64,000 nucleotides of DNA from Homoserinibacter sp. GY 40078 (GTDB lineage Bacteria > Actinomycetota > Actinomycetes > Actinomycetales > Microbacteriaceae), in the NCBI RefSeq assembly GCF_008017545.1, contig NZ_VRTZ01000002.1, positions 620,001 through 684,000 of the forward strand, read 5' to 3'. Position 1 is the first letter of the stretch. The number at the start of each line of letters is the position of its first letter. The notes below the pieces were generated by a model. That model made no database searches. It saw only the letters and a program-made list of their open reading frames with translations, and was not told where the DNA came from. Shown here piece after piece: positions 9,977 through 20,012 of the stretch. The translations under genes were made by a program, and so were the position numbers.

Positions 9977-9994
9977 AAGATCGTCGCCATGCTA
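9976..9994. promoter_or_regulatory. Overlapping divergent promoters, parC / phosphodiesterase
   Basis: On the plus strand TAAGAT (9976-9981) lies 7 nt before ATG 9989, giving a leaderless arrangement. On the minus strand TAGCAT (9994-9989) lies 12 nt before the parC ATG (9976). Each -10 hexamer therefore overlaps the start codon of the opposite gene, so both polymerases would need the same 20 bp. Confidence 0.5.
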
Positions 9995-11098
9995 CCGGGG
10001 GGGAATTCGCATCGGCGTCGGCTTGCCGAGGTCATCCCGAATTGCCTCGATGCGGTTCGGGGTCGTCGAGGAGCGTGGGGACTTCCGTCCGTCGAGAAGG
10101 CGGTCGTCGTCCTGGTGGACGGGCTCGGTCACGAGGCGCTCGTCGCCGCTCGGGGCCACGCGAGGACCCTCGCCACCGGGGCTGGCGCGGACACCGCCAT
10201 CGGCTCCGGATTCCCCTCGACGACGGCTGCGGCACTGGCCACGCTCACCACGGGTGAGCCGAGCGGTCGGCACGGGCTGGTCGCGTATCGCGGATACGAT
10301 CCGGCCCGCGACGTGCTCGTCAACCAACTCTCGGGGTGGGAGGGGCTGGACCCCGCGACGTGGCAGCGGATGCCGACGCTCTTCGAGCGGGCATCCGCCG
10401 AGGGAATCCCCTCCGCAGCGATCGCACATGCTCGCTACCGGGAATCCGCATTCACTCACGCCGTGCTGCGGGGTGCGGAGTTCCTGGGCGCCGCTCAGCC
10501 GTCGGGCAGGCTGGACCTACTCGGGAACGCGCTCTCCGCGCCCGGACCGGCGCTCATCTACTACTACGTTCCCGAACTCGACATGACAGCTCACGCCCGG
10601 GGCGCATCATCAGACGCCTGGCTGGCAGCGCTCGAGGAGTTCGATGCCGAGCTCTCGGCGATGATCCGCATGCTGGGACGGCGGGACGGCCTCGTCGTGA
10701 CCGCAGACCATGGAATCGTCGACGTCCCTGAGCAGGCGCACCGCATCCCCGAGCAGAACCTGCTCGATGACGTCGCCCATGTCGCGGGAGAGCCGCGCTG
10801 CCTCCAGCTCCACCTCCAGGAGGGGACGGATCCGCACGCCGTGGCGGAACGCTGGCGATCGTCGGAGGGACGACGTGCCTGGGTCGCCACGCGCGACGAG
10901 GCGATCGAGGCCGGATGGTTCGGGACCGTCGACCCTGAGGTGGCTCCTCGTATCGGTGACGTCCTGATCGCGGCTCGAGGCACGTCTGCGTACTACGTCG
11001 ACCCGGACGATCGCGCGCGCGCCATGATCGGGCAGCACGGCTCGCTGACGCCGTCGGAGACCGGCATCCCGTTCGTCCGCTTCGGCGCCTTCGCCTGA
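9989..11098 (+). CDS. Alkaline phosphatase-superfamily type I phosphodiesterase / nucleotide pyrophosphatase
   Basis: Encodes 369 residues. Metal and nucleophile motifs of PF01663 are visible: Asp44 in V-D-G-L-G, the nucleophile region F-P-S-T-T (Thr78), D-M-T-A-H around residue 195, and A-D-H-G-I-V-D around residue 238. These enzymes hydrolyse phosphodiester or pyrophosphate bonds with two metal ions. No signal peptide or membrane helix is evident. Start ATG 9989 sits 7 nt after a -10 element; the open frame continues upstream into parC antisense but has no other support. Common beside sepH and parC in this group; biological substrate unknown. Confidence 0.82.
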   Translation: MLPGGNSHRRRLAEVIPNCLDAVRGRRGAWGLPSVEKAVVVLVDGLGHEALVAARGHARTLATGAGADTAIGSGFPSTTAAALATLTTGEPSGRHGLVAYRGYDPARDVLVNQLSGWEGLDPATWQRMPTLFERASAEGIPSAAIAHARYRESAFTHAVLRGAEFLGAAQPSGRLDLLGNALSAPGPALIYYYVPELDMTAHARGASSDAWLAALEEFDAELSAMIRMLGRRDGLVVTADHGIVDVPEQAHRIPEQNLLDDVAHVAGEPRCLQLHLQEGTDPHAVAERWRSSEGRRAWVATRDEAIEAGWFGTVDPEVAPRIGDVLIAARGTSAYYVDPDDRARAMIGQHGSLTPSETGIPFVRFGAFA

Positions 11099-11108
11099 CC
11101 CGGGCGGG

Positions 11109-12140
11109 TCAGAGGTCGTCGTCGCTGCGGGCTCCGAAGACGATCTCATCCCAGCTGGGCATCGACGCGCGCCCGCGACGCTTGCCCAGCGGGCCCGTCG
11201 CCCCGGATGAGCCTGAGGCCTTGGCGGTGGGCTGCGACGATGCCTCGGGAACCTCCGGAAGGTCGTCGAGCGGCACGTCCACGAGCTTCACCACGCCCGT
11301 CGACGGATGCGCCGCCAGGCCTTGCTCGGCCTCATCGAGGTCGAGCGGCTCGCGCTCTCCGCGACGACGCCGCAGCGCTTCCAGTAGATCCGCGGTGTGG
11401 TGTGTGCCCGATGGCTCCTCAGCGGGGGCGGGGCGTGCGCCGATCTCGAACTGCGCGAACTCCACTGCCGTGATGACCGTGCCGTCCTGATCGGTGTCGA
11501 CTTCGAACGCACCGCTGTCGAAGCGTGCATCGTCGCGCTCGTCGAGCGGAACGGCACGAAGACGGGGGATGAGGCTCTGCGGGAGCTCGCCCTGCTGCGA
11601 GAGCGTCACCGCCTCCTGGTTCGCGGGGGTCAGCGACTGCTTCTTCGGGTCGAACCCCCACCGGGCGTCGCGCTCGACATCGTGTGCCGTGAAGGTGAGC
11701 TTCACGATCCACCCGCCGCCCTGCTCCTTCCAGCTGGACCAGCGCTCACCGCTCGCGCCCGCCTCGCCGAGGCGCTCACGGATCACCGACCCGAAGGTCG
11801 CACCGGAGGCCAGCGGATCGGTCTCGACCGCGGTGTGGACGGGCACGTTGAGAGCCGACTCGACCACGTATTCACGCTCCGCGAGAACCGGTCCCTCAAA
11901 TCGCTTCACGTAATCAAGAGATGCGCCGGTCACCCGCGAGACGTCTTCGGCGGTCATTCCCGCGCGGATCTGCGCCTGGATCTCGCGTGGTGCGAGCCGT
12001 CGCCCGGTTCCGGGGTCGGGCGTCGAGGCGCGCAGGCGCGACTGAAGGGTGTCGTCGACGGCAACCCGGTACTGGGCTCCCTCATCCGAGGCGAGCAGAA
12101 GGGAGCCGTTCTCGACTCCGATCACCTTGAGCTCTTGCAT
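11109..12140 (-). CDS. sepH: Septation protein SepH (DUF3071)
   Basis: Encodes 343 residues. The N-terminal DUF3071 region begins M-Q-E-L-K-V-I-G-V-E and carries a helix-turn-helix-like segment around M-T-A-E-D-V-S-R-V-T-G-A-S. The rest is a long, charged, low-complexity tail with no membrane helix, ending in D-E-I-V-F-G. In Streptomyces and mycobacteria SepH binds FtsZ and promotes its assembly at septa; the same role is inferred here. Converges with the phosphodiesterase gene, 10 bp between stops. Confidence 0.88.
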   Translation of the reverse strand: MQELKVIGVENGSLLLASDEGAQYRVAVDDTLQSRLRASTPDPGTGRRLAPREIQAQIRAGMTAEDVSRVTGASLDYVKRFEGPVLAEREYVVESALNVPVHTAVETDPLASGATFGSVIRERLGEAGASGERWSSWKEQGGGWIVKLTFTAHDVERDARWGFDPKKQSLTPANQEAVTLSQQGELPQSLIPRLRAVPLDERDDARFDSGAFEVDTDQDGTVITAVEFAQFEIGARPAPAEEPSGTHHTADLLEALRRRRGEREPLDLDEAEQGLAAHPSTGVVKLVDVPLDDLPEVPEASSQPTAKASGSSGATGPLGKRRGRASMPSWDEIVFGARSDDDL

Positions 12141-12347
12141 GCCGAACCGTCCTCCCGGGCGTCAGGATCCAGCGCAAGGATGCCACGTGCAAGGACCGGA
12201 ACCGGGGAATACACCGGGCGTGCCGCGAGTTGCACAGACCGCGGTTCCCGAGGTTTCTGGGAGCCGACTGGGAAGGTTTGCGCTTCCGCATCCGATGATG
12301 CAGACTGACGCCGCTTCACCAGCACGAACCGACCTGGATGGATGGGA

Positions 12348-12638
12348 ATGGCAACCGATTACGACGCCCCTCGGAAGACCGACGACGACACCGAGTCGAT
12401 CCAGGCCCTCCAGGAGCGTGTCCCCGACAAGATGTCGGGAGTGGTCGACGTCGATGACGCCGACAACCCGGGATTCGAGCTCGCAGGTCAGGACCTGTCG
12501 GACCTGGACCTCGACGTCGTCGTGCTTCCGCCGCAGGAGGATGAGTTCACCTGCATGAGCTGCTTCCTGGTGAAGCACCAGTCGCAGTTCGATCACCAGA
12601 GCGACCTCGGGCCGATCTGCGCGGAGTGCTCGGCCTGA
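12348..12638 (+). CDS. DUF4193 family protein (putative zinc-binding)
   Basis: Encodes 96 residues and begins M-A-T-D-Y-D-A-P-R-K, the usual start for this actinobacterial family, so ATG 12348 is preferred over ATG 12342. The middle is acidic. The C-terminal quarter has C-M-S-C-F and C-A-E-C, a four-Cys set likely to bind zinc. Function unknown. It runs divergent from sepH across about 200 bp (12141-12347) in which I see no further gene. Confidence 0.85.
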   Translation: MATDYDAPRKTDDDTESIQALQERVPDKMSGVVDVDDADNPGFELAGQDLSDLDLDVVVLPPQEDEFTCMSCFLVKHQSQFDHQSDLGPICAECSA

Positions 12639-12647
12639 GCTCGCGTC

Positions 12648-13106
12648 TCACCTTCGGGTGAGGTGCGCGGCGATCGTCGCTGCCAGCCGATCCGCGGATC
12701 TGCTGGAGATGATCCAGTAGGGCGTCGGATCCTGCGGGTCGTCCAGTTCGATACGGACGACGTCGGGGATCCAGCCGCGGATGAGCAGCCATGCGTCGGC
12801 GTGCAGGCGCACGCCGCGCTCGGCGACCGCCTCCGCCCCATGCACGCTACGCACCTCCGACACCACGTCGAGGGGCAGGCGGGCGCGTCCCGCACGGAGC
12901 ATGCCGTTTGCGACCTCGATGGTGGGCGTCGTCAGGATCAGAACGGCGACGATCCCGCCGTACAGCAGGGCGGCGACCGCTGCACCGGCCCAGATCGAGA
13001 TGGGCAGGAACACGAGCAGAGCCGCAGGGATCACGAGCGCCGTCGCGAGGAAGATCCATACCGACGGCGACAGGCGCTCTCGGTACACAGGCTGGTTCGT
13101 CGACAT
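12648..13106 (-). CDS. DUF3093 family membrane protein
   Basis: Encodes 152 residues. A short N-terminus is followed by two adjacent hydrophobic helices (about residues 17-58), then a soluble alpha/beta domain ending in a Leu/Ala helix. This layout matches the actinobacterial DUF3093 family, often next to dut. Start ATG 13106 gives the expected N-terminus; the frame stays open upstream but runs antisense to dut. Function unknown. Confidence 0.8.
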   Translation of the reverse strand: MSTNQPVYRERLSPSVWIFLATALVIPAALLVFLPISIWAGAAVAALLYGGIVAVLILTTPTIEVANGMLRAGRARLPLDVVSEVRSVHGAEAVAERGVRLHADAWLLIRGWIPDVVRIELDDPQDPTPYWIISSRSADRLAATIAAHLTRR

Positions 13107-13127
13107 CACTGCTATTCGACCATGGAC

Positions 13128-13133
13128 TAGCCT
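13128..13133 (+). promoter_or_regulatory. -10 element for leaderless dut
   Basis: TAGCCT ends exactly 6 nt before the dut GTG, so transcription would start at or next to the start codon. No ribosome site precedes this GTG, consistent with a leaderless mRNA. Confidence 0.5.
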
Positions 13134-13139
13134 CGTGGG

Positions 13140-13592
13140 GTGACCGAGACCGTCGAGGTGTTGTTGCGCGGAGACACCGTGCCCACGTACTCGCACCCGG
13201 GCGACGCCGGCGCCGACCTCACGTCGACCGACGACGTCGTGCTCGGGCCGGGGGAGCGCGCCACCCTGGGTACGGGGACCGCGATCGCGCTTCCCGACGG
13301 CTATGTCGCCTTCGTCGTTCCCCGCAGCGGTCTGGCGGCACGTCACGGCATCACGATCGTGAACAGCCCGGGCACGGTGGACGCCGGGTACCGGGGCGAG
13401 ATCCGCGTGACGTTGCTGAACACCGACCGCAGCGAGCCCTACACCGTACGTGCGGGCGACCGGATCGCCCAGTTGATCGTCATGCCCGTCAGCCGGGCCG
13501 AATTCATCCCCGTCGAGCGACTCCCCGGTTCCGACCGCGGTGAGGGCGGGTTCGGCTCGACGGGATATGCGACCCGAGGAGGAACCGCGTGA
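13140..13592 (+). CDS. dut: Deoxyuridine 5'-triphosphate nucleotidohydrolase (dUTPase)
   Basis: Encodes 150 residues, normal for the trimeric enzyme that converts dUTP to dUMP and pyrophosphate, keeping uracil out of DNA and feeding dTMP synthesis. All five motifs are present: G-D-A-G-A-D-L near residue 21, P-R-S-G-L-A near 61, G-T-V-D-A-G-Y-R-G-E near 79, R-I-A-Q-L near 108, and the glycine-rich C-terminal G-G-F-G-S-T-G. GTG start. Its stop overlaps the DUF3710 start (GTGA), so the two are coupled. Confidence 0.96.
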   Translation: MTETVEVLLRGDTVPTYSHPGDAGADLTSTDDVVLGPGERATLGTGTAIALPDGYVAFVVPRSGLAARHGITIVNSPGTVDAGYRGEIRVTLLNTDRSEPYTVRAGDRIAQLIVMPVSRAEFIPVERLPGSDRGEGGFGSTGYATRGGTA

Positions 13593-14209
13593 CTGACGCA
13601 TCCGACGGCGACGCCGTCGTCGACCACCCGAAGTCGGCTCCGGCCGATCGTGAGGAGAGCGGTCCGCTCGACGTGAGCGAGGCGAACTCTGTGCGACCGT
13701 ACGTCGATCTCGGCGGTGTGAAGATCCTTCCGCGGCCCGAGCTGGCCCTGCGACTCGAGATCGAGGAGGGGAGCAAGCGCGTGGTCGCGGTCGCGCTCGA
13801 CTATGCGGGCTCGACCCTGCAGGTCCAGCCGTTCGCGGCGCCCCGGACGTCGGGTCTCTGGCACGAGATCCGTGAGCAGATCATCGAACAGGTGACGAGG
13901 CAGGGTGGCCGCAGTCAGACCGTTGACGGTCCGTTCGGCCCGGAGATTCGGGCCGAGATCCCGGTCGCCGAGGGCTCCGCTCCTGGCGTGCGAATGGCGC
14001 GTTTCGTCGGGGTCGACGGTCCGCGCTGGTTCCTGCGCGGCGTGATCAGCGGTCAGGGCGCTGTCGATGCCGAGGCTGCCGCACAGGTCGAAGACCTCTT
14101 CCGAAGCATCGTGGTGGTGCGAGGCACGACGCCGATGCCCCCGCGTGACCTCATCCCTCTTCACGTGCCGGCGAACGTGCAGGCCGGTTCCGGCTCGTCC
14201 GCCGAATGA
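13589..14209 (+). CDS. DUF3710 family protein
   Basis: Encodes 206 residues. It has an acidic N-terminus, then a predicted alpha/beta core containing Y-V-D-L-G-G-V-K-I-L-P and R-F-V-G-V-D-G-P-R-W-F-L-R-G, typical of the actinobacterial DUF3710 family always found near dut. No membrane helix or signal peptide. Both ends overlap neighbours by 4 bp (GTGA with dut, ATGA with the next gene), so dut-DUF3710-DUF3159 form one translationally coupled operon. Function unknown. Confidence 0.88.
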   Translation: MTDASDGDAVVDHPKSAPADREESGPLDVSEANSVRPYVDLGGVKILPRPELALRLEIEEGSKRVVAVALDYAGSTLQVQPFAAPRTSGLWHEIREQIIEQVTRQGGRSQTVDGPFGPEIRAEIPVAEGSAPGVRMARFVGVDGPRWFLRGVISGQGAVDAEAAAQVEDLFRSIVVVRGTTPMPPRDLIPLHVPANVQAGSGSSAE

Positions 14210-14937
14210 GCGAACCATCGAGGCCGGAGCGCGAAGGCACATCGGAACCGTCGTTCGCGGATGCGGTCGCGGCTGCGGCGCGCCGTTCGGGACTCGGGCG
14301 GGTCGAGCCGGGGCAGGCTCCGACGGCCAGCGCGCTGCTCTCGGCGATCGGCGGCGTCCGTGGGCTCATCGAGTCGATCCTCCCGGGCCTCGTTTTCCTG
14401 ACCGTCTACACGATCACCCAAGACGTGCTGCCGTCGGTGCTCGCGCCTCTCGGGATCGCCATCGTGTTCATCGTCGTCCGGCTCGTGATGAGGCAGCCGG
14501 TGACCTCGGCCGTCGCCGGAGCGCTGGGAATCGGCATCTCGGCGGCACTAGCGCTCTTGAGCGGACGTGCGGAGGACAACTTCGTCCCGGGCTTCATCAT
14601 CAATGTGGTCACGGTGGTCGCGATGCTCGTGTCGGTGCTGGTGCGCCGGCCGTTGGTCGGGGTCATCGTCGGGGTTCTCACGGGCGACGCGGAGTGGCGC
14701 GCTGACCCGGCGAAGGTCCGCGTCTCGCTGGTCGCGACGATTCTGTGGGCCGCGCTTCCGGCTCTCCGCCTCGCGGTCCAGGTGCCGTTCTACCTCGCCG
14801 AGCGGCCCGACCTGCTCGCGGCGACGAAGCTCGTGATGGGTGTGCCGCTCTACGCGATCCTGCTGTGGATCACCTGGCTGCTGATCCGAAGTGCGTGGTC
14901 AGCGAAGCCTCCGGCGGAGGCGAAGAACGAGGCGTAA
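14206..14937 (+). CDS. DUF3159 family integral membrane protein
   Basis: Encodes 243 residues. A cytoplasmic N-terminal tail of about 45 residues precedes five or six hydrophobic helices (for instance around V-F-L-T-V-Y-T-I, I-V-F-I-V-V-R-L-V and V-V-A-M-L-V-S-V-L). A W-R-A-D-P loop precedes the last helices. Matches the actinobacterial DUF3159 family downstream of dut-DUF3710. Function unknown. Start ATG overlaps the DUF3710 stop. Confidence 0.85.
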   Translation: MSEPSRPEREGTSEPSFADAVAAAARRSGLGRVEPGQAPTASALLSAIGGVRGLIESILPGLVFLTVYTITQDVLPSVLAPLGIAIVFIVVRLVMRQPVTSAVAGALGIGISAALALLSGRAEDNFVPGFIINVVTVVAMLVSVLVRRPLVGVIVGVLTGDAEWRADPAKVRVSLVATILWAALPALRLAVQVPFYLAERPDLLAATKLVMGVPLYAILLWITWLLIRSAWSAKPPAEAKNEA

Positions 14938-14939
14938 GA

Positions 14940-14957
14940 TATCTTGATGTCAAGATA
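14940..14957. promoter_or_regulatory. Perfect 18-bp palindrome upstream of aconitase (operator candidate)
   Basis: TATCTTGA-TG-TCAAGATA: two exact 8-bp inverted arms with a 2-bp centre, beginning 3 bp after the DUF3159 stop. It is too AT-rich to be a terminator here and has the size and symmetry of a MarR-family dimer site. It lies about 30 bp upstream of the presumed acnA -10, where a regulator could act. Confidence 0.6.
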
Positions 14958-14987
14958 AATCGGCGCGGCTGCCGGACTCCGAGAGGC

Positions 14988-15006
14988 TTAGGCTTGCCTT
15001 GCTGGA
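14988..15006 (+). promoter_or_regulatory. acnA -10 region with partial DtxR/IdeR-like box
   Basis: TAGGCT (14989-14994) fits the -10 pattern seen elsewhere in this window. The surrounding 19 bp match the DtxR/IdeR iron-box consensus at 12 of 19 positions, with TTAGG and GCCT conserved. Transcription from here leaves a leader of about 70 nt ending in AGGGGA (15061-15066), the ribosome site for GTG 15073. Confidence 0.35.
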
Positions 15007-15072
15007 ACCGCGCCCGCGTCGGCCGCCAGGATGGCCGGGGTGGCATCAGCCCGCAGCCAGAGGGGAACGACA

Positions 15073-17919
<2,847 letters not shown>

Positions 17920-17942
17920 CGGTCGTCGCACGACGACGGGCG

Positions 17943-17948
17943 TAGGCT
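17943..17948 (+). promoter_or_regulatory. -10 element for leaderless dxs
   Basis: TAGGCT ends exactly 6 nt before ATG 17955, within the 35-bp gap after acnA. No ribosome site is visible, so a leaderless transcript is likely. Confidence 0.5.
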
Positions 17949-17954
17949 CACTCT

Positions 17955-19898
17955 ATGTCGGTTCTCGAGACGATTCGTGGTCCCCGCGATCTGGATCGAC
18001 TCAGCCGCGAGGAACTCGAGCAGCTCACCGTCGAGATCCGCGAGTTCCTCGTGCGCGAGGTGTCGCAGACCGGGGGGCACCTGGGGCCCAACCTCGGTGT
18101 CGTCGAGCTGACCGTGGCGATGCACCGGGTCTTCGACTCGCCGCACGACGCGATCGTGTTCGACACCGGGCATCAGAGCTACGTGCACAAGCTGCTGACG
18201 GGTCGGCAGGACTTCACCGGGCTGCGGAGCAGCGGTGGTCTCGCCGGGTACCCGCAGAGGTCCGAATCGGTGCATGACATCGTCGAGAGCTCCCACGCAT
18301 CGAGCTCTCTCAGTTGGGCGGACGGCATCTCGCGATCGTTCGCGATGACGGGCCAAGGGGACCGCTATGTCGTCGCCGTCGTCGGAGACGGAGCGCTGAC
18401 GGGGGGAATGACCTGGGAGGCGCTCAACAACATCTCGGACGACAATTCTCGGCGTCTCGTGATGATCGTGAACGACAACGGGCGCTCCTACGCGCCGACC
18501 ATCGGCGGGATGGCGCGCTTCCTCAACACCGTCCGCACGCGGCGCGCCTATCGTTCGCTGTATCGCTCGAGCCGCCGGTTCTTCGACCGGCTCGGCACTC
18601 CCGGGCGAGCTTTCTACCGAGGAACGCGTGGCGCGATCCACGGGTTCCTGTCGCGCTTCTCGAACAACGAGGCTCTCTACTCCAACCTCGACATCAAGTA
18701 CCTGGGGCCGATCGACGGCCACGACCTGGGGTCGCTCGAGGAGGCGCTGCGTCAGGCGAAGGATTTCGACGCGCCCGTCATCGTGCATGTCATCACCCAG
18801 AAGGGCCGGGGTTACGAGCCCGCTCTCGCGGACGTCGCCGATCAGTTCCACGCGGTCGGGCAGATCGATGCCGAGACGGGCGAGCCGCGCGAGGTGTCGA
18901 GCCGCCCGTCGTGGACGTCGGTGTTCGCCGACGAGATCCAGGAACTGGCCGCGCGGGACCCGAAGCTCGTGGGGATCACCGCGGCGATGCTGCGACCTAC
19001 CGGACTTCACCTGTTCGCCGAGCGCTTTCCGGATCGGGTCTTCGATGTCGGCATCGCCGAGCAGCACGCCGTCACGAGTGCCGCTGGGCTCGCGTACGGC
19101 GGGCTGCATCCCGTCGTCGCGCTCTACGCGACCTTCATGAACCGGGCGTTCGACCAGGTGCTCATGGACGTGGCCCTGCACCGTGCGGGGGTCACCTTCG
19201 TCCTCGACCGGGCGGGCGTGACCGGCCCCGACGGGCCGAGCCACCACGGGATGTGGGATCTCGCGATTCTGCAGGTGGTGCCCGGCATCCGCATCGCGGC
19301 CCCGCGGGATGCGACGCGGCTGCGTGAGGAGCTGGCCGAGGCCGTGGCCGTCGACGACGCACCGACCGTGCTCCGCTTCTCGAAGGGGTCGGTCGGCAAC
19401 GAGTTCGATGCCGTCCGCCGCACGGCAGACGGCGTCGATGTGCTCCGCGAGGCGCCGCACCGGGATGTCCTGCTCGTCGCAGTCGGTCCGATGGCGGCGC
19501 TCGCGATGCGCGTCGCGGATCGGCTCAGCGCGCAGGGAATCGGTGCGACGGTGGTCGATCCCCGATGGGTCATCCCTGTCCCCGACAGCATCGTGGAGCT
19601 CGCCCGGTCGCACCGACTGGTCGTGACCATCGAGGACGGGATCCGGGTCGGCGGCGTCGGGACGCGCATTCGGCAGGACCTGCGCGCCGCAGGTGTCGAC
19701 ACAGCCGTCGACGAACTCGGTCTGCCGGACGAGTTCCTGGATCACGCGTCGCGGGATGAGATCCTCGAGCTCGTGGGGCTCACAGATCAGCGGATCGCCC
19801 GCGACATCGTGTCGCAGGTCCTCGGGACCCGCATCCCCGTGGCACGACCGCTTCCGGATGAGCCGGCGCGGGAATACGACTCCGAGAACGAGCGTTAG
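17955..19898 (+). CDS. dxs: 1-deoxy-D-xylulose-5-phosphate synthase
   Basis: Encodes 647 residues. It condenses pyruvate with glyceraldehyde 3-phosphate using thiamine diphosphate, the first step of the MEP isoprenoid pathway. Visible: F-D-T-G-H-Q-S-Y-V-H-K near residue 54, the ThDP motif beginning G-D-G-A-L-T-G-G near residue 144 and ending N-D-N near 175, and the transketolase pyrimidine domain with D-V-G-I-A-E-Q-H near residue 360 and D-R-A-G-V-T-G-P-D-G. The C-terminal transketolase domain is complete. Confidence 0.96.
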   Translation: MSVLETIRGPRDLDRLSREELEQLTVEIREFLVREVSQTGGHLGPNLGVVELTVAMHRVFDSPHDAIVFDTGHQSYVHKLLTGRQDFTGLRSSGGLAGYPQRSESVHDIVESSHASSSLSWADGISRSFAMTGQGDRYVVAVVGDGALTGGMTWEALNNISDDNSRRLVMIVNDNGRSYAPTIGGMARFLNTVRTRRAYRSLYRSSRRFFDRLGTPGRAFYRGTRGAIHGFLSRFSNNEALYSNLDIKYLGPIDGHDLGSLEEALRQAKDFDAPVIVHVITQKGRGYEPALADVADQFHAVGQIDAETGEPREVSSRPSWTSVFADEIQELAARDPKLVGITAAMLRPTGLHLFAERFPDRVFDVGIAEQHAVTSAAGLAYGGLHPVVALYATFMNRAFDQVLMDVALHRAGVTFVLDRAGVTGPDGPSHHGMWDLAILQVVPGIRIAAPRDATRLREELAEAVAVDDAPTVLRFSKGSVGNEFDAVRRTADGVDVLREAPHRDVLLVAVGPMAALAMRVADRLSAQGIGATVVDPRWVIPVPDSIVELARSHRLVVTIEDGIRVGGVGTRIRQDLRAAGVDTAVDELGLPDEFLDHASRDEILELVGLTDQRIARDIVSQVLGTRIPVARPLPDEPAREYDSENER

Positions 19899-19933
19899 TC
19901 CGCCCGTACACGTCACCGATGTCGGTGGCTTGT

Positions 19934-19956
19934 TGTAATGTGAACGCCGTCCACAT
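19934..19956. promoter_or_regulatory. Promoter and imperfect 19-bp palindromic operator before MFS exporter
   Basis: TGTAAT (19934-19939) matches the -10 consensus at five of six positions. It overlaps an inverted repeat, ATGTG-AACG-C-CGTC-CACAT (19938-19956), in which 16 of 19 positions are symmetric. An operator at this place would block initiation when occupied. No regulator gene is adjacent. Confidence 0.45.
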
Positions 19957-20012
19957 CATCGGACATTCGGGCGTCGTCAGCCCAGCACCGCCACCACACC
20001 CCAGGGAGCACC

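Noticed and set aside
12141-12347. Small gene in the sepH-DUF4193 gap
   Set aside because: Open frames crossing it lack ribosome sites and run antisense or into known genes; nothing supportable seen.
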